A DNA stretch of 64,000 bases from an uncultured Bacteroides sp. GTDB lineage: Bacteria; Bacteroidota; Bacteroidia; Bacteroidales; Bacteroidaceae. Position numbers and translations under genes: made by a program. The stretch lies in NCBI RefSeq assembly GCF_959029255.1, contig NZ_CAUFUE010000016.1:48776-112775 (forward strand), in the 5' to 3' direction. The notes beneath the pieces are model-generated. The model saw nothing but the letters and a program-made list of their open reading frames with translations, was not told where the DNA came from and made no database searches. Each line of letters opens with the position of its first letter. Positions within the stretch are counted from its first letter, which is position 1. Positions 36,702 to 46,223 of this stretch are shown one piece after another.

Positions 36702-36709
36702 CAAATATA
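36702..36709 (-). promoter_or_regulatory. Putative -7 box for the HGSNAT-like gene
   Basis: TATATTTG on the minus strand, 31 bp upstream of the ATG at 36671. Confidence 0.5.
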
Positions 36710-36753
36710 GGAAAGAATTTTTCTTGTTGACACAGCTTTGCGCGATTTCTTGC

Positions 36754-36761
36754 TATATTTG
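36754..36761 (+). promoter_or_regulatory. Putative -7 box for the DUF6377-type gene
   Basis: TATATTTG ends only 5 bp before the ATG at 36767. If used, transcription would start at or next to the start codon and give a leaderless message. Confidence 0.45.
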
Positions 36762-36766
36762 TTGCC

Positions 36767-38359
36767 ATGAAATGGATAATGCTGTTGTTTTGTTTTTCTA
36801 TAGCGGCGACGGTAGAGTGTGCAAATGCCTTTGCCGGTGATGTGTCGATTGCTACGCTGACAGCTTCATTGGATGAGGCTATCTGTGAGCACGGGCAATT
36901 TGTCGGTATACGGGAAAAACGCATAGCAGAGTTGAAACAACAACTGTCCGAAACAGATACTTCAAATATTGATTTTTTTCGATGGAATGGAGAGATTTAT
37001 AAGGAATACAAATCCTATGTTTGCGATTCTGCCATTCATTATTTGAATACTAACCTACGTTGGGCTGAGCATCGCGGATTGCAGGAGTTAGCTGATGAAA
37101 CCCGTATGGAGTCGGCCTATCTGATGGCTTCCACAGGTATGTATCAAGAGGCGTTCGAGTTACTGGGGCAAGTGAAGCGCGCCACGTTGCCTGCCCGTTT
37201 ATTACCCGAATATTATCGATGTTATCGCCGTCTCTACAGTGAATCGGGAGCTTATACGCAGGGTGCTTCTTTCCGCAAACAATATCAGCGGTTAGCCGCA
37301 TGCTATGACGACTCCCTGATACAGGTACTTCCGCCAACTTCTTCTCTTTATCTGGAGCGTAAAGAGATGCGGGCAGCCGCAGCCGGACGTATGGATGAAG
37401 CTTTGCAAATCAATGACGTCCGCCTGGCAAATACCCTGCCCGATACCCCGGAATATGCTTTAGCCACTTACCATCGTTCCCGCCACTATCGGCAGATGGG
37501 GAACAGGGAGGGGGAAAAACGATATCTCATGCTATCTGCACTGACTGATATCCGGCTGGCGATAACGGACCATGCCTCACTCTGGAATTTGGCAGAATTG
37601 CTCTATGAGGAGGGCGACATCGAGCGTGCCTACCAGTACATCCGTTTTTCCTGGAGTGAGACAAATCGTTATAATGCCCGTAGCCGCAGCCTTCAGACGG
37701 CAGGTATCCTGTCGTTGATAGACCTTACCTATCAGGCCATGCAAGAGAAACAGAGTGAAAGACTACGCGTGTACCTCATTTTGATTAGTGCGCTGACCCT
37801 TTTGCTGATAGTGGCCGTGTTCTATATTTACCGCCAGATGAAGCGTCTTTCTGTGGCGCGTAATCATTTGGAACACAGTAATGAGCAACTGGAAATCTCC
37901 AATCATATTAAAGAAGAATATATCGGGCGTTTCTTGAATTTGTGTTCCATCTATATCGATCGTCTGGATACATACCGGCGCATGGTGAATAAGAAGATTT
38001 CATCGGGGCAGACTGAAGAATTATTGAAAATGGTACGTTCACGTGATGTGCTGGATACCGGCCTTAAAGAGTTGTATGAGAACTTTGATACGGCTTTCCT
38101 TCATCTTTTTCCTGATTTCGTGGAAAAATTCAACGACCTGTTGCAACCCGAGGAGCGGATAGTACTCCGTAAGGGTGAGTTGCTGAATACGGAATTACGT
38201 ATTTTTGCATTGATACGGCTGGGTATTGATGACAGTTCAAAGATTGCAGAGTTCCTTCGTTATTCCGTCAATACAATTTATAATTACCGTGCAAAGGTCA
38301 AGAATAAGGCGCGGATTTCCCGTGAAGACTTTGAAAGCCGTCTTATGATGATACGCTGA
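36767..38359 (+). CDS. Membrane-spanning TPR regulator with DUF6377-like C-terminus
   Basis: A one-chain signalling protein of 530 aa. It has an N-terminal signal peptide (MKWIMLLFCFSIAATVECANA), a helical repeat region (about residues 25-330), one transmembrane helix at about 336-356 (VYLILISALTLLLIVAVFYIY), a coiled coil (about 360-385) and a cytoplasmic C-terminal domain. Near the end, ELRIFALIRLGIDDSSKIAE and SVNTIYNYRAKVKNKA look like a LuxR-like HTH of the DUF6377 type. The next gene downstream on the same strand is the GH30-GH5-GH3 operon, a plausible target (inference from position). DNA binding is inferred from the motif only. Confidence 0.8.
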   Translation: MKWIMLLFCFSIAATVECANAFAGDVSIATLTASLDEAICEHGQFVGIREKRIAELKQQLSETDTSNIDFFRWNGEIYKEYKSYVCDSAIHYLNTNLRWAEHRGLQELADETRMESAYLMASTGMYQEAFELLGQVKRATLPARLLPEYYRCYRRLYSESGAYTQGASFRKQYQRLAACYDDSLIQVLPPTSSLYLERKEMRAAAAGRMDEALQINDVRLANTLPDTPEYALATYHRSRHYRQMGNREGEKRYLMLSALTDIRLAITDHASLWNLAELLYEEGDIERAYQYIRFSWSETNRYNARSRSLQTAGILSLIDLTYQAMQEKQSERLRVYLILISALTLLLIVAVFYIYRQMKRLSVARNHLEHSNEQLEISNHIKEEYIGRFLNLCSIYIDRLDTYRRMVNKKISSGQTEELLKMVRSRDVLDTGLKELYENFDTAFLHLFPDFVEKFNDLLQPEERIVLRKGELLNTELRIFALIRLGIDDSSKIAEFLRYSVNTIYNYRAKVKNKARISREDFESRLMMIR

Positions 38360-38506
38360 TAATACGTCAAACGACCTTTTTTTATCCACTTTTTGGCTTT
38401 CATGGTTTATTGTCAATTCATTGTTTTATAGTGATTTAAGTGGAATGTACACTTCATCTTATCCACCTATTCCCAATGGGCGGATACTACTTGTCTTTAT
38501 CTTTCC

Positions 38507-38514
38507 TAACTTTG
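38507..38514 (+). promoter_or_regulatory. Putative -7 box for the GH30-GH5-GH3 operon
   Basis: TAACTTTG, 34 bp upstream of the GH30 ATG at 38549. Confidence 0.5.
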
Positions 38515-38548
38515 AGAAAAGTTTTAAGTAACCAATATTTATAATACC

Positions 38549-40030
38549 ATGAAATTGAAATTACCTTTGATTTTAGCGTGTTGCATATCTACTGCTATTG
38601 CTTGCGCCAACACACAAGAGTCGTCAGTAGATACACCTCCCGGTGTAAGGAAGGCCAAGGTAAAGGCATACATCACGACTGCCGACCGCACACAAAGTTT
38701 TAACCAGACTGCTTTAAGTTTCTCCGACAATGCCCGTTCGTCTTCTGTCATCACATTAAATCCTGCTGTACGATATCAATCCATGGATGGTTTCGGTGCC
38801 GCCGTGACAGGTTCTACTTGCTATAATCTGATGAAAATGGTTCCCGCCGAGCGTACTAAGTTCCTTGTTCGAACTTTCTCGGAAAAAGGAGGGCTTGGAT
38901 TTAGCTATATACGTATTTCAATCGGATGTTCGGATTTCTCATTGAGCGAATATACTTGTTGTGATACTCCGGGTATCGAAAATTTTGCTTTACAAAGTGA
39001 GGAGAAAGATTACGTGATACCTATATTAAAAGAAATTCTGGCGATTAATCCTGCAATCAAGATTTTAGGTTCTCCATGGACATGTCCCAAATGGATGAAG
39101 GTGAACAATCTGGAAGAAAAAAAGCCTTTCGATTCCTGGACGAGCGGTCAATTGAATCCCGACTATTATAAAGATTACGCCACTTATTTTGTAAAATGGA
39201 TACAGGCATTTGGGAAAGAAGGTATTCGGATTTACTCGGTGACACCCCAAAATGAACCGTTGAATAGGGGAAATTCTGCTTCTCTGTTCATGGGCTGGAA
39301 AGAAGAGCTCGCTTTTGTGAAAGAGGCGCTTGGACCTGCGTTCAGGTCTGCCGGGCTGGATACAAAGATTTATGCTTTCGACCATAACTATAATTATGAT
39401 AATATGGCGGAGCAAAACGATTATCCGGTCAAGATATATGACGACGAGGTGGCTGCCGCTTTCCTTACCGGTGCGGCATATCATAATTATGGTGGTAACC
39501 GTGAAGAGCTGAATGATGTTCAGCGTCAACGCCCCGATAAAGAACTTATCTTTACGGAGACTTCCATCGGAATGTGGAATGATGGACGTAACTTGCAACG
39601 CCGATTGATAGAGGATATGCGTGAAGTTGCTCTGGGTACTGTTAATAATTGGTGTAAAGGGGTCATTGTATGGAACCTGATGCTGGATACCGAGCGTGGA
39701 CCTAATCGCGAAGGAGGTTGCCGCACCTGCTATGGAGCGGTGGATATTGATAAATCCGACTATAAAACGATGACTTATAATTCACATTACTATATCATCG
39801 GGCATTTGTCAGCTGTAGTAAAACCCGGGGCGTTCCGCATAGAAAGTAAGTCAAGCGGAGACAATGGATTGATGTACGCAGCCTTTGAAAATCCCGATGG
39901 AACGGTTGCTTTTGTCGTGCTGAACGCCGGTGAAGATACTTCTGTTTTCAGCCTTACTATAGATGGCAAGAACTATCTGAATGGTGAGTTGCCTGCCAAG
40001 TCGGTCGGTTCTTATCTTTGGAAAAAGTGA
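38549..40030 (+). CDS. GH30 family glucanase/glucosylceramidase-like
   Basis: A secreted (beta/alpha)8-barrel glycoside hydrolase of 493 aa, probably a lipoprotein (N-terminal LILACC or AIACAN cysteines). The GH30 features are the opening YQSMDGFGAAVTGSTCYNL, SPWTCPKWMK, the acid/base Glu in VTPQNEPLN and the nucleophile Glu in LIFTETSIGMW. A small beta-sandwich closes the C-terminus. In Bacteroides, GH30_3 enzymes next to GH3 genes degrade beta-1,6-glucan, which fits this operon, but subfamily was not determined. It is first of three genes (GH30-GH5-GH3) with short gaps, so probably co-transcribed. Confidence 0.9.
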   Translation: MKLKLPLILACCISTAIACANTQESSVDTPPGVRKAKVKAYITTADRTQSFNQTALSFSDNARSSSVITLNPAVRYQSMDGFGAAVTGSTCYNLMKMVPAERTKFLVRTFSEKGGLGFSYIRISIGCSDFSLSEYTCCDTPGIENFALQSEEKDYVIPILKEILAINPAIKILGSPWTCPKWMKVNNLEEKKPFDSWTSGQLNPDYYKDYATYFVKWIQAFGKEGIRIYSVTPQNEPLNRGNSASLFMGWKEELAFVKEALGPAFRSAGLDTKIYAFDHNYNYDNMAEQNDYPVKIYDDEVAAAFLTGAAYHNYGGNREELNDVQRQRPDKELIFTETSIGMWNDGRNLQRRLIEDMREVALGTVNNWCKGVIVWNLMLDTERGPNREGGCRTCYGAVDIDKSDYKTMTYNSHYYIIGHLSAVVKPGAFRIESKSSGDNGLMYAAFENPDGTVAFVVLNAGEDTSVFSLTIDGKNYLNGELPAKSVGSYLWKK

Positions 40031-40061
40031 CACGGACACTAACTATAATAAAATTATTACC

Positions 40062-41312
40062 ATGAAAAATCTATTAGTAACGAGTATCTCTATTGCCTTG
40101 CTGTCATTAGGTCTGGCAGGCTGTAGTGAAAAACAAGCATCTCGGGAGGTTTCTTCCGATGCATTCGTAACCATTCAAGGGCAAGACCTGATAAAGCCCG
40201 ATGGTTCCAAACTTTTTATACAAGGAACAAACCTTGGAAACTGGTTAAATCCCGAAGGCTATATGTTCCGTTTCAGCAAGACCAATTCAGGGCGTTTCAT
40301 CAATGAAATGTTCTGCCAATTGGTAGGGCCTGATTTTACGGCTGAATTTTGGAAAGCGTTCAAAGATAATTATGTAACGCGTGAAGATATTCAATTTATC
40401 AAGAGTACAGGCGCCAATACCATCCGTCTGCCTTTCCACTACAAACTCTTCACCGATGAAGATTATATGGGGCTGACCGCCAATCAGGATGGATTTGCCC
40501 GCATGGACAGTGTGGTGAAATGGTGTCGTGAAGCTGAACTTTACCTCATTCTTGATATGCACGATGCTCCGGGCGGACAGACAGGTGATAACATTGACGA
40601 CAGCTATGGATACCCGTGGTTGTTCGAGAGCAAAGCCAGTCAACAGTTGTATTGTGACATTTGGCGCAAAATAGCGGCTTATTATAAGAATGAACCGGTA
40701 ATTCTGGGTTATGAGCTTTTCAACGAACCCATCGCTCCATATTTTGAGAATGTGGATGAACTGAACGGGAAGTTGGAAGAGGTGTACAAAATGGGTGTTG
40801 CGGCTATTCGTGCGGTAGATAAAAATCACATCATTCTGTTGGGTGGTTCACAATGGAACGGCAACTTCAAACCATTTAAGGATTCTAAGTTTGATGATAA
40901 AATCATGTATACTTGTCACCGTTACGGAGGTGAGCCCACGAAAGAAGCTATTCAGGGTTTCATCAACTTCCGTGATAGTGTCAATCTGCCGATGTATATG
41001 GGCGAAATCGGTCATAACACGGATGAATGGCAAGCGGCTTTCTGCCGGACGATGCGCGAGAATAATATCGGTTATACCTTCTGGCCTTATAAAAAGATGG
41101 ATGGTTCGTCTTTCGTAGGCATCACCCCTCCGGAAAACTGGGCGAATATCGTATATTTCTCCGAAGCACCGCGCGCTACCTACCGTGAAATCCGTGAAGC
41201 GCGTCCCGACCAGGCAATGGCACGTAAGGCGATGATGGATTTTATCGAAGCTTGTAAATTGAAGAATTGCGTGGTGCAGGAAGGCTATATACAGTCGTTG
41301 GGAATGAAGTAA
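40062..41312 (+). CDS. GH5 family endo/exo-glucanase-like lipoprotein
   Basis: A clan GH-A hydrolase of 416 aa. The start is placed at Met 40062 (MKNLLVTSISIALLSLGLAG), a lipoprotein signal with lipobox LAGC; an in-frame ATG at 39981 lies inside the GH30 gene. Family features are FIQGTNLGNWLNPEGYMF, LDMHDAPGGQ, the acid/base Glu in YELFNEPI and the nucleophile Glu in PMYMGEIGHN. The GNWL-E opening is reminiscent of exo-beta-1,3-glucanase-like GH5 members. It is second in the GH30-GH5-GH3 operon, 31 bp after GH30 and 21 bp before GH3. Confidence 0.9.
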   Translation: MKNLLVTSISIALLSLGLAGCSEKQASREVSSDAFVTIQGQDLIKPDGSKLFIQGTNLGNWLNPEGYMFRFSKTNSGRFINEMFCQLVGPDFTAEFWKAFKDNYVTREDIQFIKSTGANTIRLPFHYKLFTDEDYMGLTANQDGFARMDSVVKWCREAELYLILDMHDAPGGQTGDNIDDSYGYPWLFESKASQQLYCDIWRKIAAYYKNEPVILGYELFNEPIAPYFENVDELNGKLEEVYKMGVAAIRAVDKNHIILLGGSQWNGNFKPFKDSKFDDKIMYTCHRYGGEPTKEAIQGFINFRDSVNLPMYMGEIGHNTDEWQAAFCRTMRENNIGYTFWPYKKMDGSSFVGITPPENWANIVYFSEAPRATYREIREARPDQAMARKAMMDFIEACKLKNCVVQEGYIQSLGMK

Positions 41313-41333
41313 TAAATAGTAAAATAAATAAGT

Positions 41334-43556
41334 ATGAAGAAAGTTTTATTAGGTTTGGCTCTGGCAACTGTGCTTCCCCTCTCGGCACAACAGAAACCGG
41401 TGTATCTGGATACCACCAAGCCCATTGAAGAGAGAGTAGAAGATGCGTTAGGACGTCTTACATTGAAAGAAAAGGTTGCGATGACACATGCGCAGTCCAA
41501 GTTTAGCAGTCCGGGTGTACCCCGTCTGGGTATTCCTGAATTTTGGATGACAGATGGCCCTCACGGTATCCGTCCAGAAGTGTTGTGGGATGAATGGAAT
41601 CAGGCAGGTTGGACAAATGACTCTTGTGTGGCCTATCCGGCTTTGACTTGCCTTGCCGCAACCTGGAACCCGGAAATGTCGTTACTCTACGGAAAGAGCA
41701 TCGGCGAAGAGGCGCGTTATCGTAATAAGACCGTCCTGCTTGGTCCCGGAGTGAATATTTACCGTACCCCCTTGAACGGCCGTAACTTTGAGTATATGGG
41801 CGAAGACCCGTACTTGGCATCTCGTATGGTAGTGCCATACGTACAGGGTGTGCAACAAAACGGAGTGGCTGCTTGTGTAAAGCACTATGCGCTGAATAAC
41901 CAGGAAGTAAACCGCCACACCACCAATGTGATTGTGGACGACCGTGCTTTGTATGAAATCTATTTGCCTGCTTTCAAGGCTGCCGTACAGGAAGGAAAGG
42001 CATGGGCCATCATGGGTTCCTATAATCTGTATAAGAATCAGCATGGCTGTCACAACCAATATTTGTTGAATGATATTCTGAAAGGAGAATGGGGCTTTGA
42101 CGGCGTCGTCGTGTCCGACTGGGGCGGCGTACACAATACCGATGAAGCCATCACCAATGGTTTGGATATGGAATTCGGCAGCTGGACCAATGGCCTCTCC
42201 AATGGCGCAAGTAATGCTTATGACAACTATTATCTGGCTATGCCTTATTTGCAACGTATTCAGGAAGGTAAGGTGGGCACCAAGGAGTTGGATGACAAAG
42301 TACGTCGTATTCTTCGCCTTGCATTCCGTACCACGATGGATGTCAACCGTCCTTTCGGCTCCTTGCTTTCACCTGAACATTACGAAGCTGCCCGCCGCAT
42401 CGGCGAGGAGGGTATCGTATTGTTGCAGAATAAAGATGCCGTACTTCCCATCGACCTGAACAAAACAAAGAAAATAGCTGTCATCGGTGAGAATGCCGTT
42501 AAGATGATGACCGTAGGCGGTGGTTCCTCTTCTTTGAAGGTGCAGCGTGAGCTTTCTCCGCTGGATGGAATTAAAAACCGTGTAGGAGATAAGGCGGAAG
42601 TCGTTTATGCCCGTGGTTATGTGGGAGACGCTACAGGAGAGTATAACGGTGTGGTGACCGGACAAAATCTGAAAGATGACCGTACTCCCGAAGAACTTAT
42701 TGCAGAAGCTGTAAAAGTGGCGTCCGATGCAGATTACGTAATCTTCATCGGTGGTTTGAATAAGTCCGCCCATCAGGATTGTGAAGACTCCGACCGTGCG
42801 GGTTTGGGTTTGCCATACGGGCAAGATGACGTGATTTCCGCTTTGGCAAAGGTTAACAAGAACCTTGTCGTGGTAAATATTTCCGGTAATGCAGTTGCCA
42901 TGCCATGGATTACAGAAGTTCCTGCCGTGCTTCAGGCTTGGTTCTTGGGTTCCGAAGCCGGTAACGCTATCGCTTCCGTGTTGGTAGGCGACGCCAATCC
43001 TTCCGGAAAACTGCCGTTTACTTTCCCTGCCAAGTTGGAAGATGTGCCTGCCCACAGCTTGGGTGAATATTCAGGTGTAAACAGTCGTCAGGTAGTTGAC
43101 TTGAGGTATAATGAAGGTATTTTCGTTGGTTATCGTTGGGCAGATAAGCAGAAGAAAGTGAAGCCCTTGTTCCCCTTCGGTCATGGTTTAAGTTATACCA
43201 CATTTGCATACGGAAAGCCGTCTGCTGACCAAAAAACAATTTCCGCCGATGGCACCTTGACGGTGAAAGTAACCGTTAAGAATACCGGTACGCGTGAAGG
43301 TCAGGAAGTGGTACAACTTTACATCAGCGATAAGAAGTCTTCTCTTCCACGCCCCATCAAAGAACTGAAAGGTTTCAAGAAAGTGAAACTGGCTCCGGGT
43401 GAAGAGAAAGAAGTGTCATTTACCATCAATGCAGATGCTCTCAGCTTCTTTGATGATGCCCGGCATGCCTGGGTAGCCGAACCGGGCAAATTTGAAGCGA
43501 TTATCGCTGCTTCGGCAACAGATATCAAGGGGGTGGTTCCCTTTGAGTTGCAATAA
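41334..43556 (+). CDS. GH3 family beta-glucosidase
   Basis: A periplasmic exo-acting beta-glucosidase of 740 aa with a signal peptide (MKKVLLGLALATVLPLSA). The N-terminal TIM-barrel-like domain carries the nucleophile Asp262 in VVVSDWGGVH, with substrate-binding segments FWMTDGPHG and VKHYALNNQE. The second alpha/beta domain and the C-terminal fibronectin-III-like domain (TVKNTGTREGQEVVQLYI) are complete. It would release glucose from oligosaccharides made by the GH30 and GH5 enzymes upstream. It ends the operon; a phased 22-bp repeat array starts 43 bp after the stop. Confidence 0.94.
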   Translation: MKKVLLGLALATVLPLSAQQKPVYLDTTKPIEERVEDALGRLTLKEKVAMTHAQSKFSSPGVPRLGIPEFWMTDGPHGIRPEVLWDEWNQAGWTNDSCVAYPALTCLAATWNPEMSLLYGKSIGEEARYRNKTVLLGPGVNIYRTPLNGRNFEYMGEDPYLASRMVVPYVQGVQQNGVAACVKHYALNNQEVNRHTTNVIVDDRALYEIYLPAFKAAVQEGKAWAIMGSYNLYKNQHGCHNQYLLNDILKGEWGFDGVVVSDWGGVHNTDEAITNGLDMEFGSWTNGLSNGASNAYDNYYLAMPYLQRIQEGKVGTKELDDKVRRILRLAFRTTMDVNRPFGSLLSPEHYEAARRIGEEGIVLLQNKDAVLPIDLNKTKKIAVIGENAVKMMTVGGGSSSLKVQRELSPLDGIKNRVGDKAEVVYARGYVGDATGEYNGVVTGQNLKDDRTPEELIAEAVKVASDADYVIFIGGLNKSAHQDCEDSDRAGLGLPYGQDDVISALAKVNKNLVVVNISGNAVAMPWITEVPAVLQAWFLGSEAGNAIASVLVGDANPSGKLPFTFPAKLEDVPAHSLGEYSGVNSRQVVDLRYNEGIFVGYRWADKQKKVKPLFPFGHGLSYTTFAYGKPSADQKTISADGTLTVKVTVKNTGTREGQEVVQLYISDKKSSLPRPIKELKGFKKVKLAPGEEKEVSFTINADALSFFDDARHAWVAEPGKFEAIIAASATDIKGVVPFELQ

Positions 43557-43599
43557 CAAAAGACCTATCGTCTGAACGGAGTTTTAATGACATAGTTAT

Positions 43600-43687
43600 T
43601 GCCAATAGGTTGGCACAACTTTGCCACTGCGGTGGCACAACAGTGCCAATACTATGGCAAGACTGTGCCAACCTATTGGCACTACAT
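43600..43687. repeat. Four tandem 22-bp palindromic units (TGCCA-N6-TGGCA), 11-bp phased
   Basis: Four contiguous 22-bp units start at 43600, 43622, 43644 and 43666. Each holds TGCCA, six variable bases and TGGCA, then a 6-bp spacer (CAACTT, CAACAG, AGACTG, CTACAT). The half-sites alternate TGCCA/TGGCA exactly every 11 bp. The outermost halves also form an 18-bp perfect inverted repeat (43600-43617 with 43664-43681). It lies between the 3' ends of the GH3 gene and the convergent receptor gene. It could be a protein-binding array, an RNA folding element or a complex bidirectional terminator. Confidence 0.9.
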
Positions 43688-43740
43688 CCGTACTATATAT
43701 CCCTTACATAGGGTAGCTTATTTCAGACTATTCATATAGC

Positions 43741-46059
43741 TTACATTCTTCTCAACTGTTCTTGTCCGGCTCCGCTACCTTTGTATTTGCTCTTTGTCGC
43801 ATTGAATTTGTAGCGCAGGGTAATTCTCATTTCCCGTTCCGACTTGTGTGAGAAGCGCATGCTGCGTTTGGAACCCGCATAACCGGTAACGGGTACCCGA
43901 CCACTCAAAAACAGGTCGCGGACATCGAACTGAACGGAAAAACGGTCTTTGAAGAACGATTTGTAAAGTGAAAGGTCCGTGCGGAACATTCCCTTTTCCC
44001 ATTTCATATTCTCTTTGTTTCCTTCAGTGGCGGCATTCATCAAGATGGAAAGCGTCGCCCACTTAGTGTCGAATGTATTATTGAAGCGGAACGTACCTAT
44101 AGGGTTATTGAGAGATTTACCGTCATGTACATCCATATCGTACCATTGTTTCGTTACCGCCATCGTGAACGAAGGACTCCAAATGCCTACTTTAGGCTGA
44201 AGGGTTAGCGAGGCATTCACTTGGTCGTATGCCTTGCCGTTAATTATTTGTAGCAGCGATATGCTCGGGTCATCCTTGTAGGTATCACTGTAGGAGGTGA
44301 TAGGATCACTGATATGTGAATATACTACATTCAGACTGAGCCATTTCCAAGCGGCACCGAAATTGAGGTTGTTGTTGATTTGTGGCACAAGGAACGGATT
44401 ACCCGTTTCGTAGGTATAGCGGTTGGCATAAAGCACATTGCTTCTCAATTGCCAGTAGGAGGGACGGTCTACGTCGGTGGCATAGCCCAACTGGAAATCT
44501 ATGCCGCCCAGATTGGCCGAAAGCGAGAGAGAAGGGAAGAGATTGTTGAATACACGGCTCTGTTCGCCCACGTACTTGTCTTCCTCGTAATAGTCGAAGT
44601 CGATGTTCTCATATCGAAGCCCTGCCAGCATGTTTATAGGACCTATCTGCCGGCTGTATTCCACAAATCCCGAAATCATACCCTCCTGAATACGGCTACG
44701 GTCATCTTCGATGAAATTTACGGGCAGTACTGTGTAGGTAGTCTTCCGTTTGGAATAAGAATACTCTCCTCCAAAGTCCAGTTTGCCACCCCATAAAGGT
44801 GTGGAGACTGTCAGCTTCGATGCCATTAGTTGGCTTCGTTTCAGGGTCTCGGTGCTGATGATTTGGCTTTGCGGTTCTTCACCCGTCGGCTGATACTCTT
44901 CTGTGGTAGTAATGGGGTCGTTGTTTTTGTCCCAGTACCAGTCGGCATTAAAATCAATGTTCCATTCTCCTATTTTGCCTGTATAGTAAAGGTTGGCTTG
45001 CATGGTGGTTTCCTCCTCTTCTTCCGTCAGACGGCTGGTAGAGGTCTCGATAAGCTCTCCGTCACGTTCGACGGTACTTGCCGCATCCAGCCAGGAGTCA
45101 CTGGTAGGATAGCGGTCGTAACTGAAGTTCACGCCGATGGAATGGTTGGGGTTGAACATATAGTTCAGCGCCAACTTACCGTATGGATTTATGCGGTGCA
45201 TCTCACCATATAGTTCACTGGTTTGTATCCATGTCTTGTCCAGATAGGTATATTGCCCCAGTGTCTTGTAATCGACGGAGGTGGTGTTTGACATATAGAG
45301 CATACCGATGAGGTCGAAGCCTCCTTTGCGGTAGTTGAAGTTGAAACGTCCCGTCTCATCCCATTGTGTAAGGTTGCTGTAGTTGAAGAAAGCCCGCGTG
45401 TCGAAACCGAATCCTTCACCTTCTATCCGTTTCGTGGTGATGCGGATGACACTCTTCACACTGGCGCTGTAACGGGCACCCGGGTTGGTGATGACTTCCA
45501 CATTCTTGATATTGTCGGAGCTGAGTCGTTCCAGTTCCATTGCGTCCGTCATCTTCCGTCCGTTGATGTAAATTTCGGGAGTTCCCCGCCCGAATACTTC
45601 TATCGCTCCGCCGTAGGACGTTACATTGGGAATACGGTCCAGCAACTGCTCCATACTTCCCGCTTTTTCGAGTACCGTACCTGCTACGCCTGTCACCATG
45701 GCATCCCCTTTCATGCGGGTTTTGGGTAGCGTACCTTTCACTACAACCTCACTCAGCATTTCCGTGGAGGGTTGCAGGTTGATGGTGCCCATGTCGCTCT
45801 TGCGTAGTGCATAGTATGTATCGTAACCTATGGAGGTAAATCGTAACAGTTGTCCTTTTTCCTCTACATTGAAAGAGAATATTCCGTCTTCTTGTGATAT
45901 GGCGCCTGCCACGAATGCCGAGTCGGGCAAAGTGAGAGCGACAATGTTGGTAAAGCCTATCGGCATCCCTTGCTCATCTACTATTATCCCGCTTACGTTT
46001 TGTGCTTTTACGGCTATGAAGGCAGCCAAGACAATCACTGTTACAATTACTCTTTTCAT
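43741..46059 (-). CDS. Outer-membrane beta-barrel receptor (second PF14905-like member)
   Basis: A probable TonB-type outer-membrane receptor of 772 aa with a signal peptide (MKRVIVTVIVLAAFIAVKA). A carboxypeptidase-regulatory-like domain (NVSGIIVDEQGMPIGFTNIV, about residues 20-100) is followed by a plug-like domain (about 105-215, with LDRIPNVTSYGGAIEVFGRG and NPGARYSASVKSVIRITTKR). The barrel is long and aromatic-rich and ends with basic residues rather than the usual terminal Phe. It is a homologue of the protein at 3879-6191 in architecture and motifs. There is no SusD partner. The ligand and regulator are unknown. Confidence 0.85.
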   Translation of the reverse strand: MKRVIVTVIVLAAFIAVKAQNVSGIIVDEQGMPIGFTNIVALTLPDSAFVAGAISQEDGIFSFNVEEKGQLLRFTSIGYDTYYALRKSDMGTINLQPSTEMLSEVVVKGTLPKTRMKGDAMVTGVAGTVLEKAGSMEQLLDRIPNVTSYGGAIEVFGRGTPEIYINGRKMTDAMELERLSSDNIKNVEVITNPGARYSASVKSVIRITTKRIEGEGFGFDTRAFFNYSNLTQWDETGRFNFNYRKGGFDLIGMLYMSNTTSVDYKTLGQYTYLDKTWIQTSELYGEMHRINPYGKLALNYMFNPNHSIGVNFSYDRYPTSDSWLDAASTVERDGELIETSTSRLTEEEEETTMQANLYYTGKIGEWNIDFNADWYWDKNNDPITTTEEYQPTGEEPQSQIISTETLKRSQLMASKLTVSTPLWGGKLDFGGEYSYSKRKTTYTVLPVNFIEDDRSRIQEGMISGFVEYSRQIGPINMLAGLRYENIDFDYYEEDKYVGEQSRVFNNLFPSLSLSANLGGIDFQLGYATDVDRPSYWQLRSNVLYANRYTYETGNPFLVPQINNNLNFGAAWKWLSLNVVYSHISDPITSYSDTYKDDPSISLLQIINGKAYDQVNASLTLQPKVGIWSPSFTMAVTKQWYDMDVHDGKSLNNPIGTFRFNNTFDTKWATLSILMNAATEGNKENMKWEKGMFRTDLSLYKSFFKDRFSVQFDVRDLFLSGRVPVTGYAGSKRSMRFSHKSEREMRITLRYKFNATKSKYKGSGAGQEQLRRM

Positions 46060-46223
46060 ATATATTTGTATTTGGAGTTTGTTAGGCAGTGAATTTAAGG
46101 TAATTTTACGTATAAATCAAGGGATTGCCTAAAAGATTTAAAAAACTCTGTGTCCTCTGTGGTGAAAGAAAAATTAATTTCCATTCAGTTATACGCTGAT
46201 TCTTATATCGAATTCACGTTATA

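Noticed and set aside
43600..43687. CRISPR array
   Set aside because: The repeats are only 22 bp, contiguous, internally palindromic and have no unique spacers; no cas gene is near.
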